A stretch of DNA of 64,000 nucleotides from Telluria sp042683405 (GCF_042683405.1 NZ_JBHUJS010000006.1:1-64000), one strand, 5' to 3'. Positions 1 to 9,442 are shown, numbered from the stretch's first letter. The notes: generated by a model not told the origin, from the letters alone. Numbers and translations are program-made.

Positions 1-145
1 CTGACCCACAGGCTCGCAGCCTTAAGCACCATCGGTGTGACTCTGCCCGACCGGAAAAACAGCAGAAGTATCTGCCGAATTGCAGGCGGTATCAATATAC
101 GAGGCACCAGGGGGAAAGCAGGCCTGACCCCCGGTTTGAGAAAAA

Positions 146-1069
146 TCAAGGGGCGAGGGACTCGATGTTGTCGATGAGGATGTCGGCGAGCCGCTGCATG
201 GCCTGCGCGCTGCCCCAGGCGCAATGGGGTGTCAGGATAAAGTTGGGCTGGCGCAATTGCAGCAGCGGGTTGTCGGGCGAGGGTGGCTCGGCGCTGAGGA
301 CGTCGAAGCCTGCGCCGCCGATGCGGCCGTCACGGAGGGCGCCGGCGAGGGCGGCTTCGTCGACCAGGCCGCCGCGGGCGGTGTTGATCAGGAGTGCGTC
401 GGGCTTCATCAGCGAGAGCTGGCCGGCGCCGATCTTGTGGCGCGTGTCCGGTGTCAGTGGGGCGTGCAGGGTGACGATGTCGGACTGGCGCAGCAGCTCG
501 TCGAGCGCAAGCTGTTCGACGCTGTCGTCCGCCACCGGGGAGCGGGAGGTGACGATGACGCGCATGCCGAAGGCGCGGGCCAGGCGCGCGACCGCCTGGC
601 CCAGCGCGCCGAAGCCGACGATGCCCAGCGTGCTGCCGGCAAGGTCGCGGATCGGGTGGTCCAGCAGGCAGAAGCGGTTCGACTGCTCCCACCGGCCGGC
701 TTCGACGTCGGCACGGTAGGCGAGCAGGTTGCGCCGCAAGGCCAGGATCAGCATGAAGCAGTGTTCGGGGACGGTCTCCACGGCGTAGTCGCGCACGTTG
801 GCCACGGCAATGCCGCGTGCGCGCGCGGCGTCGACGTCGACGTTATCCGTGCCGGTTGCGGCCACCGCGATGAGCCTGAGGCCGGGCAGTTGGGCAACGT
901 CCGCGTCCCGCACCGGCACCTTGTTGGTGATGCAAATGGTGGCGCCGCGCAGGCGCTCGACCACTTCGCCCGGTGCGGTGGCGGCGTAGTCGGTCCAGGT
1001 ATGCGGGAACGAGGGCGAGCGGATATTCGCGTCCAGGCTGGCGCGGTCGAGGAAGACGATTTTGTGCAT
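146..1069 (-). CDS. D-2-hydroxyacid dehydrogenase (NAD-dependent, glycerate/hydroxypyruvate type)
   Basis: Predicted cytosolic oxidoreductase of 307 aa, the usual length for the D-2-hydroxyacid dehydrogenase family, which interconverts 2-keto acids and D-2-hydroxy acids with NAD(P)H. The Rossmann motif GFGALG is at residues 152-157. The catalytic triad is visible as Arg232 (in NTARGG), Glu261 (in SAEPP) and His282 (in TPHCAW). The pattern is closest to glycerate/hydroxypyruvate reductases, but the exact substrate cannot be read from sequence. It is transcribed away from ligD across a 116-bp gap that must hold both promoters. The first 145 bases of the window, downstream of this gene, hold no recognisable gene. 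Confidence 0.9.
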   Translation of the reverse strand: MHKIVFLDRASLDANIRSPSFPHTWTDYAATAPGEVVERLRGATICITNKVPVRDADVAQLPGLRLIAVAATGTDNVDVDAARARGIAVANVRDYAVETVPEHCFMLILALRRNLLAYRADVEAGRWEQSNRFCLLDHPIRDLAGSTLGIVGFGALGQAVARLARAFGMRVIVTSRSPVADDSVEQLALDELLRQSDIVTLHAPLTPDTRHKIGAGQLSLMKPDALLINTARGGLVDEAALAGALRDGRIGGAGFDVLSAEPPSPDNPLLQLRQPNFILTPHCAWGSAQAMQRLADILIDNIESLAP

Positions 1070-1185
1070 GCGGAATCATAACCCGGCGGCCCGCCGCGCC
1101 CGCGCAGAGGCACGGTGCGTTGGCGCACAGTCCAGTTATCCGCCGCGCCATAGAGTTTCCCCATCTCCCCCGAACCGGTACTGCC

Positions 1186-3834
1186 ATGCCTACGCCAAGC
1201 GATCACCTCAAGCTGTACAAAGCCAAGCGCAATTTCGCGATCACCAGCGAGCCCGAGGAGGGCGGAACGGAGTCGCTCGACGAACTGACCTTCGTGATCC
1301 AGAAGCACTGGGCCTCGCGCCTCCACTACGATTTCCGCCTGGAGCTGGACGGGACGATGAAGAGCTGGGCGGTGCCGAAGGGGCCCAGCTACGATTCGCA
1401 CGATAAGCGCATGGCCGTGCATGTGGAGGACCATCCGATTTCGTATTCCAGTTTCGAGGGCACGATCCCCGAGAAGCAGTACGGCGCGGGCAAGGTGATC
1501 ATCTGGGACAAGGGCACCTGGCATCCGGTCGGTGATCCGCACGAGGGCTACCGCAAGGGCAACCTCAAGTTCGAGATGCGCGGCCACAAGATGCACGGGC
1601 GCTGGGTGCTGGTGCGTATGAAGGGCAAGGGCGAGAGACAGGAGCCGTGGCTGCTGATCAAGGAGAAGGACGATTTCACGCGCCCGGCGGCCGAGTATTC
1701 GGTGGTCGATGAGATGCCCGACAGCGTCGCCGCGCTGCCGATGCCCGGCGAGATGGGCAAGAAAAAGCGCGCTGCAAAAACTGCGAAAGTTGCGAAGCCG
1801 GCCGACGGCGCAGCGACGAGGGTCGCGGCAAAAAGCGCATCCTCTGCCACCGCCAAGCCCGCCGCCAAGGCCACCGCGAAGAAGGCCGCACCTGCGGCCA
1901 CCGCTGTGAAATCGGCGCGCAAGAAGGCAGCGATGCCGGGTGATGCGGTCAAGGCCGACTTGCCCGCGACGATGAATCCGGAGCTGGCGACGCTTGTCGA
2001 CAAGCCGCCATCGTCGGCGGAGGACTGGGTCTTCGAGATCAAGTTCGACGGCTACCGCCTGCTGGCGCGCGTCGAGGGAAAAGAGGTCCGCCTGTTCACC
2101 CGCAACGGCAACGACTGGACGCGCAAGATGATGCAGCTGCACGATGCGATCGTTGCCGCCAAGCTGCCGGACGGCTTCTACGACGGCGAGATCGTGGTCC
2201 ACGACGAGAACGGCCGGCCCGACTTCGGCAAGCTGCAGATGGCGTTCGACGGTTCCAACACCGCGCACATCGTCTTCTTCATCTTCGACGCGCCTTACCT
2301 GAACGGCTATGACCTGCGCCAGGTGCCGCTGGTCGAGCGCCGCGAGGTGCTGCGCGCCGTGCTGGAAAAAGCGGGGTCGGACCGGCTGCGCTTCTCCGAC
2401 GAGTTCGGGACCGACCCGGCGCAGATCCTGGAGGCGGCGTGCAAGATGGGCCTGGAAGGCATTATCGGCAAGAAGCGCGATTCGCTTTACGTGGAGCGCC
2501 GCTCGCCGGACTGGATCAAGCTCAAATGCCAGCTGCGCCAGGAGTTCGTCATCGCCGGCTACACCGATCCGCAGGGCGCGCGCACGGGCATCGGTTCGCT
2601 GCTGCTGGGCGTGTACGACAAGGACGGCCAGCTGCAGTACGCAGGCAATGTGGGCACCGGCTTCAACGAGAAGACCCTGCGCGACATCTACAAGAAGCTG
2701 TCGGCGCTGGAGACCGACGAAAGCCCGTTCCCGCCCAAGACGGTGGCAGGCCGCAAGCACCATTGGGTCAAGCCGAAGCTGGTCGCGGAGGTAAGTTTCG
2801 CGGAGTGGACCAAGACCGGGTCGGTGCGGCATGCGGTATTCCAGGGCCTGCGCGAGGACAAGCAGGCCAAGGGAGTCGGGCGCGAGCTGCCCAAGCACAT
2901 GGAGGAGGTTGCGCAGGAGAGCGCCGCCCCGGGGACACCGCCGCCCACCAACCTGCCGCCCAGCATCAAGGTCACCAACCCGGAACGGCTGATCGACGCG
3001 ACGTCGGGCGCGACCAAGATCGACCTGATCCGCTACTACGCGCTGGTCGGGCCGCTGATGATGGAGCATCTCAAGGGCCGTCCGCTGTCGCTGGTGCGCG
3101 CGCCGGCCGGCGTCGGCGGGGAGCTGTTCTTCCAGAAGCACGCGGATGTGACCAAGCTGCCCGGAGTGAAGCAGATGCCGCAGGAGCTGGACCCGGACCA
3201 CCCGCCGATGCTTCACGTGACCAGCGTGGAGGGCATCCTGGCCGCCGCGCAGTGGAACGTGGTGGAGTTCCACACGCAGAACGCGCTGTGCAGGTCGTAC
3301 GAGAAGCCGAACCGGATCGTGTTCGACCTCGACCCCGGCGAAGGCGTGGACTGGAAGGCGATCCAGGAAGCGGCCCAGCTGGTGCATGCCTTCCTCGACC
3401 AGCTCGGGCTGCCCTCGTTCCTCAAGACCAGCGGCGGCAAGGGACTGCACGTGGTGGTGCCGGTCAAGCCGCAGTACGACTGGGATACGGTAAAGGATTT
3501 TTCGCAGGCGGTGGTGCAGCACCTGGCGAAGACGCTGCCGGACCGGTTTGCGTTCAAGAGCGGGCCCAAGAACCGCGTGGGCAAGATCTTCATCGACTAC
3601 CTGCGCAACGGGCGCGGTGCGACCACGGCGGGCGCATGGTCGGCGCGCGTGCGGCCGGGGCTGGGGATTTCGGTGCCGATCGCGTGGGAAGAGCTGGGCT
3701 CGGTGAGATCCGGCGACCAGTGGAACATCCAGAACGCGCACACGCGGCTGGACAAGGGCAACGAGCCGTGGGCGGACTATGCCGGCAGCGCGAAGACCCT
3801 GACCGCCGCCATGAAGTCCCTCGGCCTGAAATAG
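1186..3834 (+). CDS. ligD: NHEJ DNA ligase D (PE-LIG-POL)
   Basis: Multifunctional repair enzyme of 882 aa for bacterial non-homologous end joining; it processes, fills and seals double-strand breaks held by Ku. Domain order is 3'-phosphoesterase (about 1-180, with His41, His47, Asp49, Arg51 in the HYDFR region), an Ala/Lys-rich linker (about 185-255), ATP-dependent ligase (about 260-560, nucleotidyl-accepting Lys286 in EIKFDG) and a C-terminal primase-like polymerase (about 590-880, metal-binding Asp714 and Asp716 in FDLDPGEG). This PE-LIG-POL order is that of the Pseudomonas enzyme; mycobacterial LigD has POL first. The reading frame is open further upstream, but ATG 1186 starts the conserved N-terminus. 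It faces the ku operon tail to tail. Confidence 0.97.
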   Translation: MPTPSDHLKLYKAKRNFAITSEPEEGGTESLDELTFVIQKHWASRLHYDFRLELDGTMKSWAVPKGPSYDSHDKRMAVHVEDHPISYSSFEGTIPEKQYGAGKVIIWDKGTWHPVGDPHEGYRKGNLKFEMRGHKMHGRWVLVRMKGKGERQEPWLLIKEKDDFTRPAAEYSVVDEMPDSVAALPMPGEMGKKKRAAKTAKVAKPADGAATRVAAKSASSATAKPAAKATAKKAAPAATAVKSARKKAAMPGDAVKADLPATMNPELATLVDKPPSSAEDWVFEIKFDGYRLLARVEGKEVRLFTRNGNDWTRKMMQLHDAIVAAKLPDGFYDGEIVVHDENGRPDFGKLQMAFDGSNTAHIVFFIFDAPYLNGYDLRQVPLVERREVLRAVLEKAGSDRLRFSDEFGTDPAQILEAACKMGLEGIIGKKRDSLYVERRSPDWIKLKCQLRQEFVIAGYTDPQGARTGIGSLLLGVYDKDGQLQYAGNVGTGFNEKTLRDIYKKLSALETDESPFPPKTVAGRKHHWVKPKLVAEVSFAEWTKTGSVRHAVFQGLREDKQAKGVGRELPKHMEEVAQESAAPGTPPPTNLPPSIKVTNPERLIDATSGATKIDLIRYYALVGPLMMEHLKGRPLSLVRAPAGVGGELFFQKHADVTKLPGVKQMPQELDPDHPPMLHVTSVEGILAAAQWNVVEFHTQNALCRSYEKPNRIVFDLDPGEGVDWKAIQEAAQLVHAFLDQLGLPSFLKTSGGKGLHVVVPVKPQYDWDTVKDFSQAVVQHLAKTLPDRFAFKSGPKNRVGKIFIDYLRNGRGATTAGAWSARVRPGLGISVPIAWEELGSVRSGDQWNIQNAHTRLDKGNEPWADYAGSAKTLTAAMKSLGLK

Positions 3835-3844
3835 GGACAGTCCC
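3834..3844. repeat. GGGACAGTCCC palindrome after ligD
   Basis: An odd-centred palindrome (GGGAC-A-GTCCC) that begins on the last base of the ligD stop codon, inside the gap between the convergent ligD and small-membrane-protein genes. The same core recurs at 47724-47736, with a related palindrome at 47709-47720, and truncated near 7732-7740. It behaves as a short dispersed intergenic repeat. There is no T-run, so it is not a classical terminator. Confidence 0.5.
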
Positions 3845-3859
3845 CCGCCGCCCGCCGCG

Positions 3860-4105
3860 TTAGCGGTGCGCTTCGTGTTCGTTCTTGAGGATGCCGCGCA
3901 CGTTCAGCGCCATCAGCCCGACCTGCAGCAGGACCAGCGCCCACGCTTCGTCCGACCAGCCCCAGGCGATCCACATCAGGTTCGACAGCACCATCATCCA
4001 GAACCCGAACATGCGCCGCTCCGGCCGGCCGGAGGCGAGCCAGTAAGCGCCGAACAGGGTGACGGCCATCGCTGGCCATTGAAGCAGGTCGATGTATTCG
4101 CTCAT
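3860..4105 (-). CDS. Small membrane protein, last gene of ku operon
   Basis: An 81-aa protein with about three hydrophobic segments (near residues 10-25, 32-50 and 54-70), rich in Trp and Met. No catalytic motif is visible and no family is recognised with confidence; the short multi-helix pattern loosely resembles PnuC/SWEET-type small membrane proteins. Its ATG is only 4 bases past the ku stop codon, so it is almost certainly co-transcribed with ku. A longer in-frame ORF extends upstream through ku in another frame, but that part is shadow coding. A role in repair is not implied by sequence, only by position. Confidence 0.75.
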   Translation of the reverse strand: MSEYIDLLQWPAMAVTLFGAYWLASGRPERRMFGFWMMVLSNLMWIAWGWSDEAWALVLLQVGLMALNVRGILKNEHEAHR

Positions 4106-4109
4106 CCAG

Positions 4110-5135
4110 TCACGCCGTCTTCTTGGCCTTGGACGGCACCTTGGCGCTGGTGCGCGACACGGCCTTCGGCTTGGCGGCGGCCGCGGCGCGCTGCCGGGGC
4201 GCGGCAGCCTTCGCCGCAGTGCTGCGCGGCGCGCTGGCGCGCTTTTTCGGCGCCGGTGCGGCTTCCTCTTCCTCTTCTTCCTCTTCCGGCTCGTCGTTGG
4301 CCGCCTTGCGCGACGAACCCTTGGCCGGCTTGGCGCCCGGCTTGGCGCCAATACTCTGCTGCAGCAGCGCGACCAGGTCGATGACGTTGCCGGCCGCCGG
4401 CTTTTCGCGCTCCTTGCCCGGCATGGTGATGGTCTTCGTTTCGTTGTGCGCGATCTTTTCCTCGACCAGCGCGAGCACGTCTTCGCGGTAGGTGTCGTGG
4501 TACTGATCCGGCTTCCATTCCTCGCTCATGCCTTCCACCAGCGCGAGCGCCATCTTCAGTTCCTTGTCCGAGATGGCGGCGTTCTTCTCGCCCTTCTTGG
4601 GAATCTTGAGTTCGTCGGCAGGACGGATTTCGTCGGCGTAGCGCAGCGTCTCCATCACGATCACGTCGCCCACGCACACGAGCGCGGCCAGGTGCTGCTT
4701 GACGCGGATGACGACGTTGGCAATGCCGATCTTGCCGGCCGAGCGCAAGGTCTCGCGCAGCAGCGCATACACCTTGTCGCCACCCTTGCCGGGCGCGAGA
4801 TAGTAGGGCTGGTTGTGGTACAGCAGCGGCACCTCGTCGGCGTTGACGAAGGCGAGGATGTCGATGGTCTGGGTCGCCTCGACATTCGCGCGCTTCAGGT
4901 CCTCGTCCGACAGCACCACGTATTCGCCGCTGGTGTACTCGTAGCCCTTGACGATGTTCTCCCACGCGACTTCGGCCTGCGTGCTCTTGTTGTAGCGCTT
5001 GAAGCCGATCGGCGAGAAGTCGCGTTTGTCGAGCATGGTCAGGTCGAGCGAGCTCTCGCGCGTGGCCGGGTACATTTCGACAGGGATGTGCACCAGTCCG
5101 AAACTGATGGCGCCTTTCCATAAACTTCTTGCCAT
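4110..5135 (-). CDS. ku: Non-homologous end-joining protein Ku
   Basis: A 341-aa homodimeric DNA-end-binding protein that recruits LigD in bacterial NHEJ. The N-terminus (starting MARSLWKGAISFG) and the core to about residue 255 match the bacterial Ku barrel. It is followed by an acidic run of glutamates (about 285-292) and a long Lys/Ala/Pro-rich C-terminal tail (about 295-341), which in other bacterial Ku proteins contributes to DNA threading and LigD contact. The start is supported by an AAGGAG site. It lies 18 bases behind the SDR gene and 4 bases ahead of the small membrane protein, all on the minus strand, with ligD opposite. Confidence 0.97.
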   Translation of the reverse strand: MARSLWKGAISFGLVHIPVEMYPATRESSLDLTMLDKRDFSPIGFKRYNKSTQAEVAWENIVKGYEYTSGEYVVLSDEDLKRANVEATQTIDILAFVNADEVPLLYHNQPYYLAPGKGGDKVYALLRETLRSAGKIGIANVVIRVKQHLAALVCVGDVIVMETLRYADEIRPADELKIPKKGEKNAAISDKELKMALALVEGMSEEWKPDQYHDTYREDVLALVEEKIAHNETKTITMPGKEREKPAAGNVIDLVALLQQSIGAKPGAKPAKGSSRKAANDEPEEEEEEEEAAPAPKKRASAPRSTAAKAAAPRQRAAAAAKPKAVSRTSAKVPSKAKKTA

Positions 5136-5153
5136 GATGGGCTTCTCCTTGGA

Positions 5154-6149
5154 TTACTCGCCGACCGATCCGGTGATCGGCAAGACGATTCCCGTGATGT
5201 AGCTGGAACACACCGGCGAGGCCAGGAACACGTAGGCCGGCGACAGTTCTTCCGGTTGCGCGGGCCGCTTCATGGTGGTGTCGCCGCCGAAGGACTCGAT
5301 GCCTTCGGTCTTGTCGGCCGGGTTGAGCGGTGTCCAGACGGGACCCGGCGCCACAGCGTTGACGCGGATGCCCTGTTCGATCAGGTTGGCCGCCAGCGAC
5401 ATCGTGAACGCGTGGATCGCGCCCTTGGTGCTCGAATAGTCGAGCAGCCTGGCGTTGCCCTTGAGGCCCGTGACCGAGCCGGTATTGATGATCGATGCGC
5501 CCCGTTTCAGGTGCGGCAGCGCGGCCTTCGCCATGTGGAAGTAGCCGTAGATGTTGGTGCGGAAGGTCTCGTCGAGGCGGTCTTCGGTCAGGTCCAGCAG
5601 CGAGCTGGCGTGTTCCTGGAAGGCGGCATTGTTGACGAGGATGTCGAGCTTGCCGAATGCTTTGAGCGTCTGCGCGACTGCGTCCTGGCAGAATTCCACG
5701 TCCTTGACGTCGCCCGCCAGCGTGATGCAGCGGCGGCCCTCGGCCTCGACCGCGCGCCGCGTCTCGTCGGCGTCTTCGTGTTCATTCAGGTAGACGATCG
5801 CTACATCCGCGCCTTCGCGCGCGTACAGCACCGCGACGGCGCGGCCGATGCCGGAGTCGCCGCCGGTGACGATCGCCGACATGCCTTCCAGCTTGCCGCT
5901 GCCCTTGTATTGTTCGGCCATGTAGCGCGGCTTGAGCTGCATCTCCGCTTCGATGCCCGGCTTGACGAGATGGGGCTGTTCCAGCGGTGGCTCGGGCTGC
6001 TTCACTTCGCTGGTCTGGACTGCCTTGTCGCTTTTCTCCTGCTTGCCTTCGCTGAAATCCTTCTGGTCCTGGCGGCTCTGGATCGCGCGCTGCTTATTGG
6101 CGGCGTCTTCCACCTGATTGTTTCCGGCACGCTGTTCGTTTCGTGTCAT
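5154..6149 (-). CDS. SDR-family oxidoreductase (general-stress type)
   Basis: A 331-aa short-chain dehydrogenase resembling the YghA/YdaD/GSP39 group often tied to stress responses. It has a hydrophilic, Gln/Lys-rich N-terminal extension of about 85 residues, then the NAD(P) motif TGGDSGIGR, NNAA, and the catalytic Tyr-x3-Lys in DYSSTKGA. The ATG at 6149 is chosen because GGAG sits 6 bases upstream; a longer ORF start at 6218 lacks such support. The substrate is unknown. It heads the SDR-ku-small membrane protein operon; pairing of such an SDR with ku suggests a shared stress or stationary-phase regulon (inference). Confidence 0.9.
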   Translation of the reverse strand: MTRNEQRAGNNQVEDAANKQRAIQSRQDQKDFSEGKQEKSDKAVQTSEVKQPEPPLEQPHLVKPGIEAEMQLKPRYMAEQYKGSGKLEGMSAIVTGGDSGIGRAVAVLYAREGADVAIVYLNEHEDADETRRAVEAEGRRCITLAGDVKDVEFCQDAVAQTLKAFGKLDILVNNAAFQEHASSLLDLTEDRLDETFRTNIYGYFHMAKAALPHLKRGASIINTGSVTGLKGNARLLDYSSTKGAIHAFTMSLAANLIEQGIRVNAVAPGPVWTPLNPADKTEGIESFGGDTTMKRPAQPEELSPAYVFLASPVCSSYITGIVLPITGSVGE

Positions 6150-6292
6150 CGCATTCTCCTTCGTCTGTCCGGTGAGTTTCCGCGCGCGTCGTATGTATGA
6201 CAGTGCGCTCGCACACATATGCGCCGCCCTTTCCCCGTTCTATGGCAAACTAGAAATTAAGTTGCTGAAAAAATATTTCCTTGGAGAAAGTC

Positions 6293-7729
6293 ATGGCGGA
6301 TCAGCTCGCTCCTGGAATGCGTCCGGTGGGCGCGTTCCTCAGTCCCTCGCGGGAGCGGCGGCAGCAGTTCCAGCAGGCCTGCGGCGAACACTTCTCGCGC
6401 CTGTTCATGGCGCCGGACCTGGAGGCGGCGGAAACCGCGATCGTGAAGCATGCCGTCGACCAGCTCATCATGGACCTTGAATTTTTCGACCGGCCGTCCG
6501 AGCTGGAAGCGCTGGGCCGCATCGTCACGCTCCGGCGCGGTGCGCCCGTGGTGGCGGTGGTGCCTTACCGGCAGGCGGGCTGGATCGAGGCGCTGCGCGC
6601 GTTCGGCCCGGTCGATTACGTAATCGCGCCGGTCGCGAACGATGCGCTGGCCGCTGCGGTGGCGAAGCCGCCCGCCGTGGCATTGTCCGGCGCCGCGCTG
6701 CGCCAGCTGCTCGCGGTGCGCGCGCGCATGGAGCAGGCGGTGAGCACCGGCGGAGACGGCAGGCAGGTGTCGCAGAACGTGTGCGAAGCGCTGCTGGCGT
6801 TTCCCGGCGTGGCACACGTCAGCATGTTCGAACTGCGGACGGACGGCGAACTGCGCGTCGCCGCACAGGCGGGCGAGGCGGGGATGTCGCTGCAGCCCAT
6901 CCTCGGCCGGACCACGATGCTGCAGCAGCAGCCTGAGGGCCGCGCCTTCCCTGGCGTGCTGTCGGCTCTGACCGGCGAGGTCACGCTGCTGGACGTGCCC
7001 GAAAAATCGGGCGATGCGGAGCTGGCCGGGAGCCTGCACGCGCAGGCGGTGCGCATGGTGGCGGCGTTCCCGCTGCCTGGCGCGGATGGCAGCGTGCGCG
7101 GGTCCTTGTGCGTGATGTTCAATCGCGAGCGCGTGCTCTCGCATGACGATTTCGCGACTTTCGCCAGCCTGTCTGCGCTGGCCGGCGTGGCCCTGCGCAT
7201 CGCGGAGCTCGAGCGCGAATGCGCGCAGCTCGGATCGCGCATGGCGCACCTGGAAGCGACCGACTACCTGACAGGCGTGCCGAACCGGCGCAGCGGCGAA
7301 CAGCTGCTCGACCACGAGATCCGGCGCGCGATGCGCTACCAGGCGCCGCTGGCCGTGGCTGCGCTCGATATCGACCAGTTCGCGGCGCTGAATGAACGTT
7401 TCGGTACGGCCTGCGGCGACCTCGCGCTGCGCACGCTTGCGGACATCGTGGGCGGGCTGCTGCGCGGCTCGGACATGCTGGTCCGGAGCGGCGGCGACCT
7501 GTTCCATGTGATCGCGCCCCACACCAACGCGAAAGAGTGCCTGGCGCTGGCGGAGAAGATCCGCGCCGCGGTCGCGGCGTTCGACTTCCCCGGCTGCGAC
7601 CATGTCACCCTGAGCATCGGCATCGCCGCCCTGCAGCCGGAGGAATCGGCCGACCAGCTGATGCTGCGTGCGAATGGCGCACTGGCGCGTGCCAAGCGCG
7701 CCGGCCGCAACCTGGTCGAACTGGCGTAG
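6293..7729 (+). CDS. GAF-GGDEF protein with degenerate active site (GGDLF)
   Basis: A 478-aa cytoplasmic signalling protein. Residues about 10-110 look like a receiver-type fold without a clear phospho-acceptor, about 130-310 resemble GAF, and about 325-478 form a GGDEF domain. The signature is GGDLF at residues 400-404: the fourth position, a metal- and GTP-related Glu in active diguanylate cyclases, is Leu. The allosteric I-site RxxD (Arg391-Gly-Ser-Asp394) is intact and correctly spaced. It may therefore bind c-di-GMP without making it (inference). ATG 6293 is preferred over a TTG at 6281 because GGAGA (6283-6287) then acts as the ribosome site. It is divergent from the SDR gene across 143 bp. 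Confidence 0.88.
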   Translation: MADQLAPGMRPVGAFLSPSRERRQQFQQACGEHFSRLFMAPDLEAAETAIVKHAVDQLIMDLEFFDRPSELEALGRIVTLRRGAPVVAVVPYRQAGWIEALRAFGPVDYVIAPVANDALAAAVAKPPAVALSGAALRQLLAVRARMEQAVSTGGDGRQVSQNVCEALLAFPGVAHVSMFELRTDGELRVAAQAGEAGMSLQPILGRTTMLQQQPEGRAFPGVLSALTGEVTLLDVPEKSGDAELAGSLHAQAVRMVAAFPLPGADGSVRGSLCVMFNRERVLSHDDFATFASLSALAGVALRIAELERECAQLGSRMAHLEATDYLTGVPNRRSGEQLLDHEIRRAMRYQAPLAVAALDIDQFAALNERFGTACGDLALRTLADIVGGLLRGSDMLVRSGGDLFHVIAPHTNAKECLALAEKIRAAVAAFDFPGCDHVTLSIGIAALQPEESADQLMLRANGALARAKRAGRNLVELA

Positions 7730-7807
7730 AAGACAGTCCCGCAAACTGCGCTCGCCCCGTTGGCGATGCCGCGTGGTAACCTTGCGTTTTTGACTTCGGA
7801 CGGGCAG

Positions 7808-9442
7808 ATGCTGCACTGGCTGCGACACTACCGCCGCGACTGGCTGGCGGGCGACATCGGCGCCGGCGTCGTGGTGGCGATGATGATGATCCCCCAGGGC
7901 CTGGCGTATGCGCTGGTCGCAGGCTTGCCGCCGGTGACCGGCCTGTACGCCAGCATCGTCCCTGCCATCTGCTATGCGCTGATCGGCACCAGCATGACCC
8001 AGTCGGTCGGCCCGATGGCGATCGTCTCGCTGATGACCGCCTCCGCGCTCGCGCCGCTGGCCGCGCAGGGCTCCGGCCTGTACGGCGTGTTGGCAGGGCA
8101 GCTGGCCTTCATGGTCGGCACCGTGCTGCTGCTGTGCGGGCTGCTGCGCGTGGGCTTCCTCGCCAACTTCTTCTCGCGCCCGGTCATGAGCGGCTTCACG
8201 ACCGGCGCGACCATCCTGATCGCGTGGGGCCAGCTGCCGGCGCTGTTCGGCGCCGCGCTTCCCGGTTTGCACTGGCCCTCGGCCATGCTCGGCGTCGGTG
8301 CGCTGGTGCTGCTGGTCGTCCTGCGTTCGGGGATGGCGCCGGCGCTGGTGCGGATGGGGGTGCTGCCGTCGCGCGCGGCCGTCGCGGCCAAGCTCGCGCC
8401 CATGTTCGTCCTGCTGGGCGGAATGCTGCTGGTGGAGCTGGCCGGCCTGCGCGAACTCGGCGTCGCAACCGCGGGCGACGTCCCGGGCGGCCTGCCGGGC
8501 CTGAACCTGGCGACATCGCACAGCCACTGGGGCGCGCTGTTGCAGCCCGCGCTGCTGATCGCATTCATCGTTTTCCTGGTCAGCATGTCGGGCGCGCAGG
8601 TGCTGGCGCAAAAGCGCCAGGAAAAACTCGACAGCAACCGCGAGCTGCTTGCGCTGGGCGCGGCCAATGTGGGCAGCGCGCTGTCGGGCGGTTTCCCGGT
8701 GACCGGCAGCCTGTCGCGCTCCGCCGTCAATTTCGCGGCCGGCGCGGCGACGCCGCTGGCCAGCACGCTGAGCGCGGTCCTGATCGCTGCCGCGCTGGTG
8801 GCGCCCACGGGCTGGCTGTCGCTGCTGCCGCTGCCGGTGCTCGCGGCCACCATCATTGTCGCGGTGGTCCAGCTGATGGAGTTCGATACGCTGCGCACGG
8901 CCTGGCGCTACGACCGCAGCGACGCGCTGGCGCTCCTGGCGACGCTGGCCGGCGTGCTGGCGGCAGGCATCCAGGAGGGCGTGGTGATCGGGGTTGTGCT
9001 GTCGATGGGAACGCTGATCTGGCGCGCAAGCCGCCCGCACATCGCGGTGCTGGGCCGCATTGCCGGCACCGAGCATTTCCGCAATATCGAGCGCTACCCG
9101 GCCGAGACGGTGCCCGGCCTGCTGATCATGCGCATCGACGCCAACCTGTTCTTTGGGAACGTGGAAGCGGTCAGCGCGCGGATGGAGGAGGAAATCGCCA
9201 GCCGCCCCGGCACCCGTGACCTGGTGCTGGTGATGTCGGCGGTGAACAGCATCGACACCACCGCGCTGCTGGGACTGGCCGAGTGGAACGAGACGCTGGA
9301 CCGGCGCGGCATCCGCCTGCATCTGGCCGAAGTGAAGGGACCGGTGATGGACCGCCTCAAGACCAGCGACGTCGGCTCGCGCCTGACCGGGAACATCTAC
9401 CTCAGCACCGCCATGGCGTCGGACGAACTGGCGCGGGGCTGA
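7808..9442 (+). CDS. SulP-family anion transporter with STAS domain
   Basis: An inner-membrane anion transporter (sulfate or bicarbonate class) of about 544 aa. The sulfate-transporter core with 10 or more hydrophobic helices covers about residues 15-410 and includes the family segment MMMIPQGLAYALVAGLPPV, followed by a C-terminal cytoplasmic STAS domain (about 430-540). The start is uncertain: in-frame TTG 7760 and ATG 7766 are also possible, but 7808 (MLHWLRHYRRDW) gives the usual N-terminus. It ends directly against the stop of the convergent DUF72 gene. The transported ion cannot be inferred. Confidence 0.9.
   Translation: MLHWLRHYRRDWLAGDIGAGVVVAMMMIPQGLAYALVAGLPPVTGLYASIVPAICYALIGTSMTQSVGPMAIVSLMTASALAPLAAQGSGLYGVLAGQLAFMVGTVLLLCGLLRVGFLANFFSRPVMSGFTTGATILIAWGQLPALFGAALPGLHWPSAMLGVGALVLLVVLRSGMAPALVRMGVLPSRAAVAAKLAPMFVLLGGMLLVELAGLRELGVATAGDVPGGLPGLNLATSHSHWGALLQPALLIAFIVFLVSMSGAQVLAQKRQEKLDSNRELLALGAANVGSALSGGFPVTGSLSRSAVNFAAGAATPLASTLSAVLIAAALVAPTGWLSLLPLPVLAATIIVAVVQLMEFDTLRTAWRYDRSDALALLATLAGVLAAGIQEGVVIGVVLSMGTLIWRASRPHIAVLGRIAGTEHFRNIERYPAETVPGLLIMRIDANLFFGNVEAVSARMEEEIASRPGTRDLVLVMSAVNSIDTTALLGLAEWNETLDRRGIRLHLAEVKGPVMDRLKTSDVGSRLTGNIYLSTAMASDELARG

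Noticed and set aside
748..3741. 997-aa antisense open frame across ligD
   Set aside because: It runs opposite to a complete, motif-verified ligase D, has no recognisable domains and is the kind of long shadow frame expected in GC-rich codon usage.
6257..9322. 1021-aa antisense open frame across the GGDEF and sulP genes
   Set aside because: Arg/His/Gln-rich low-complexity translation, no domains, and opposed to two well-supported genes.
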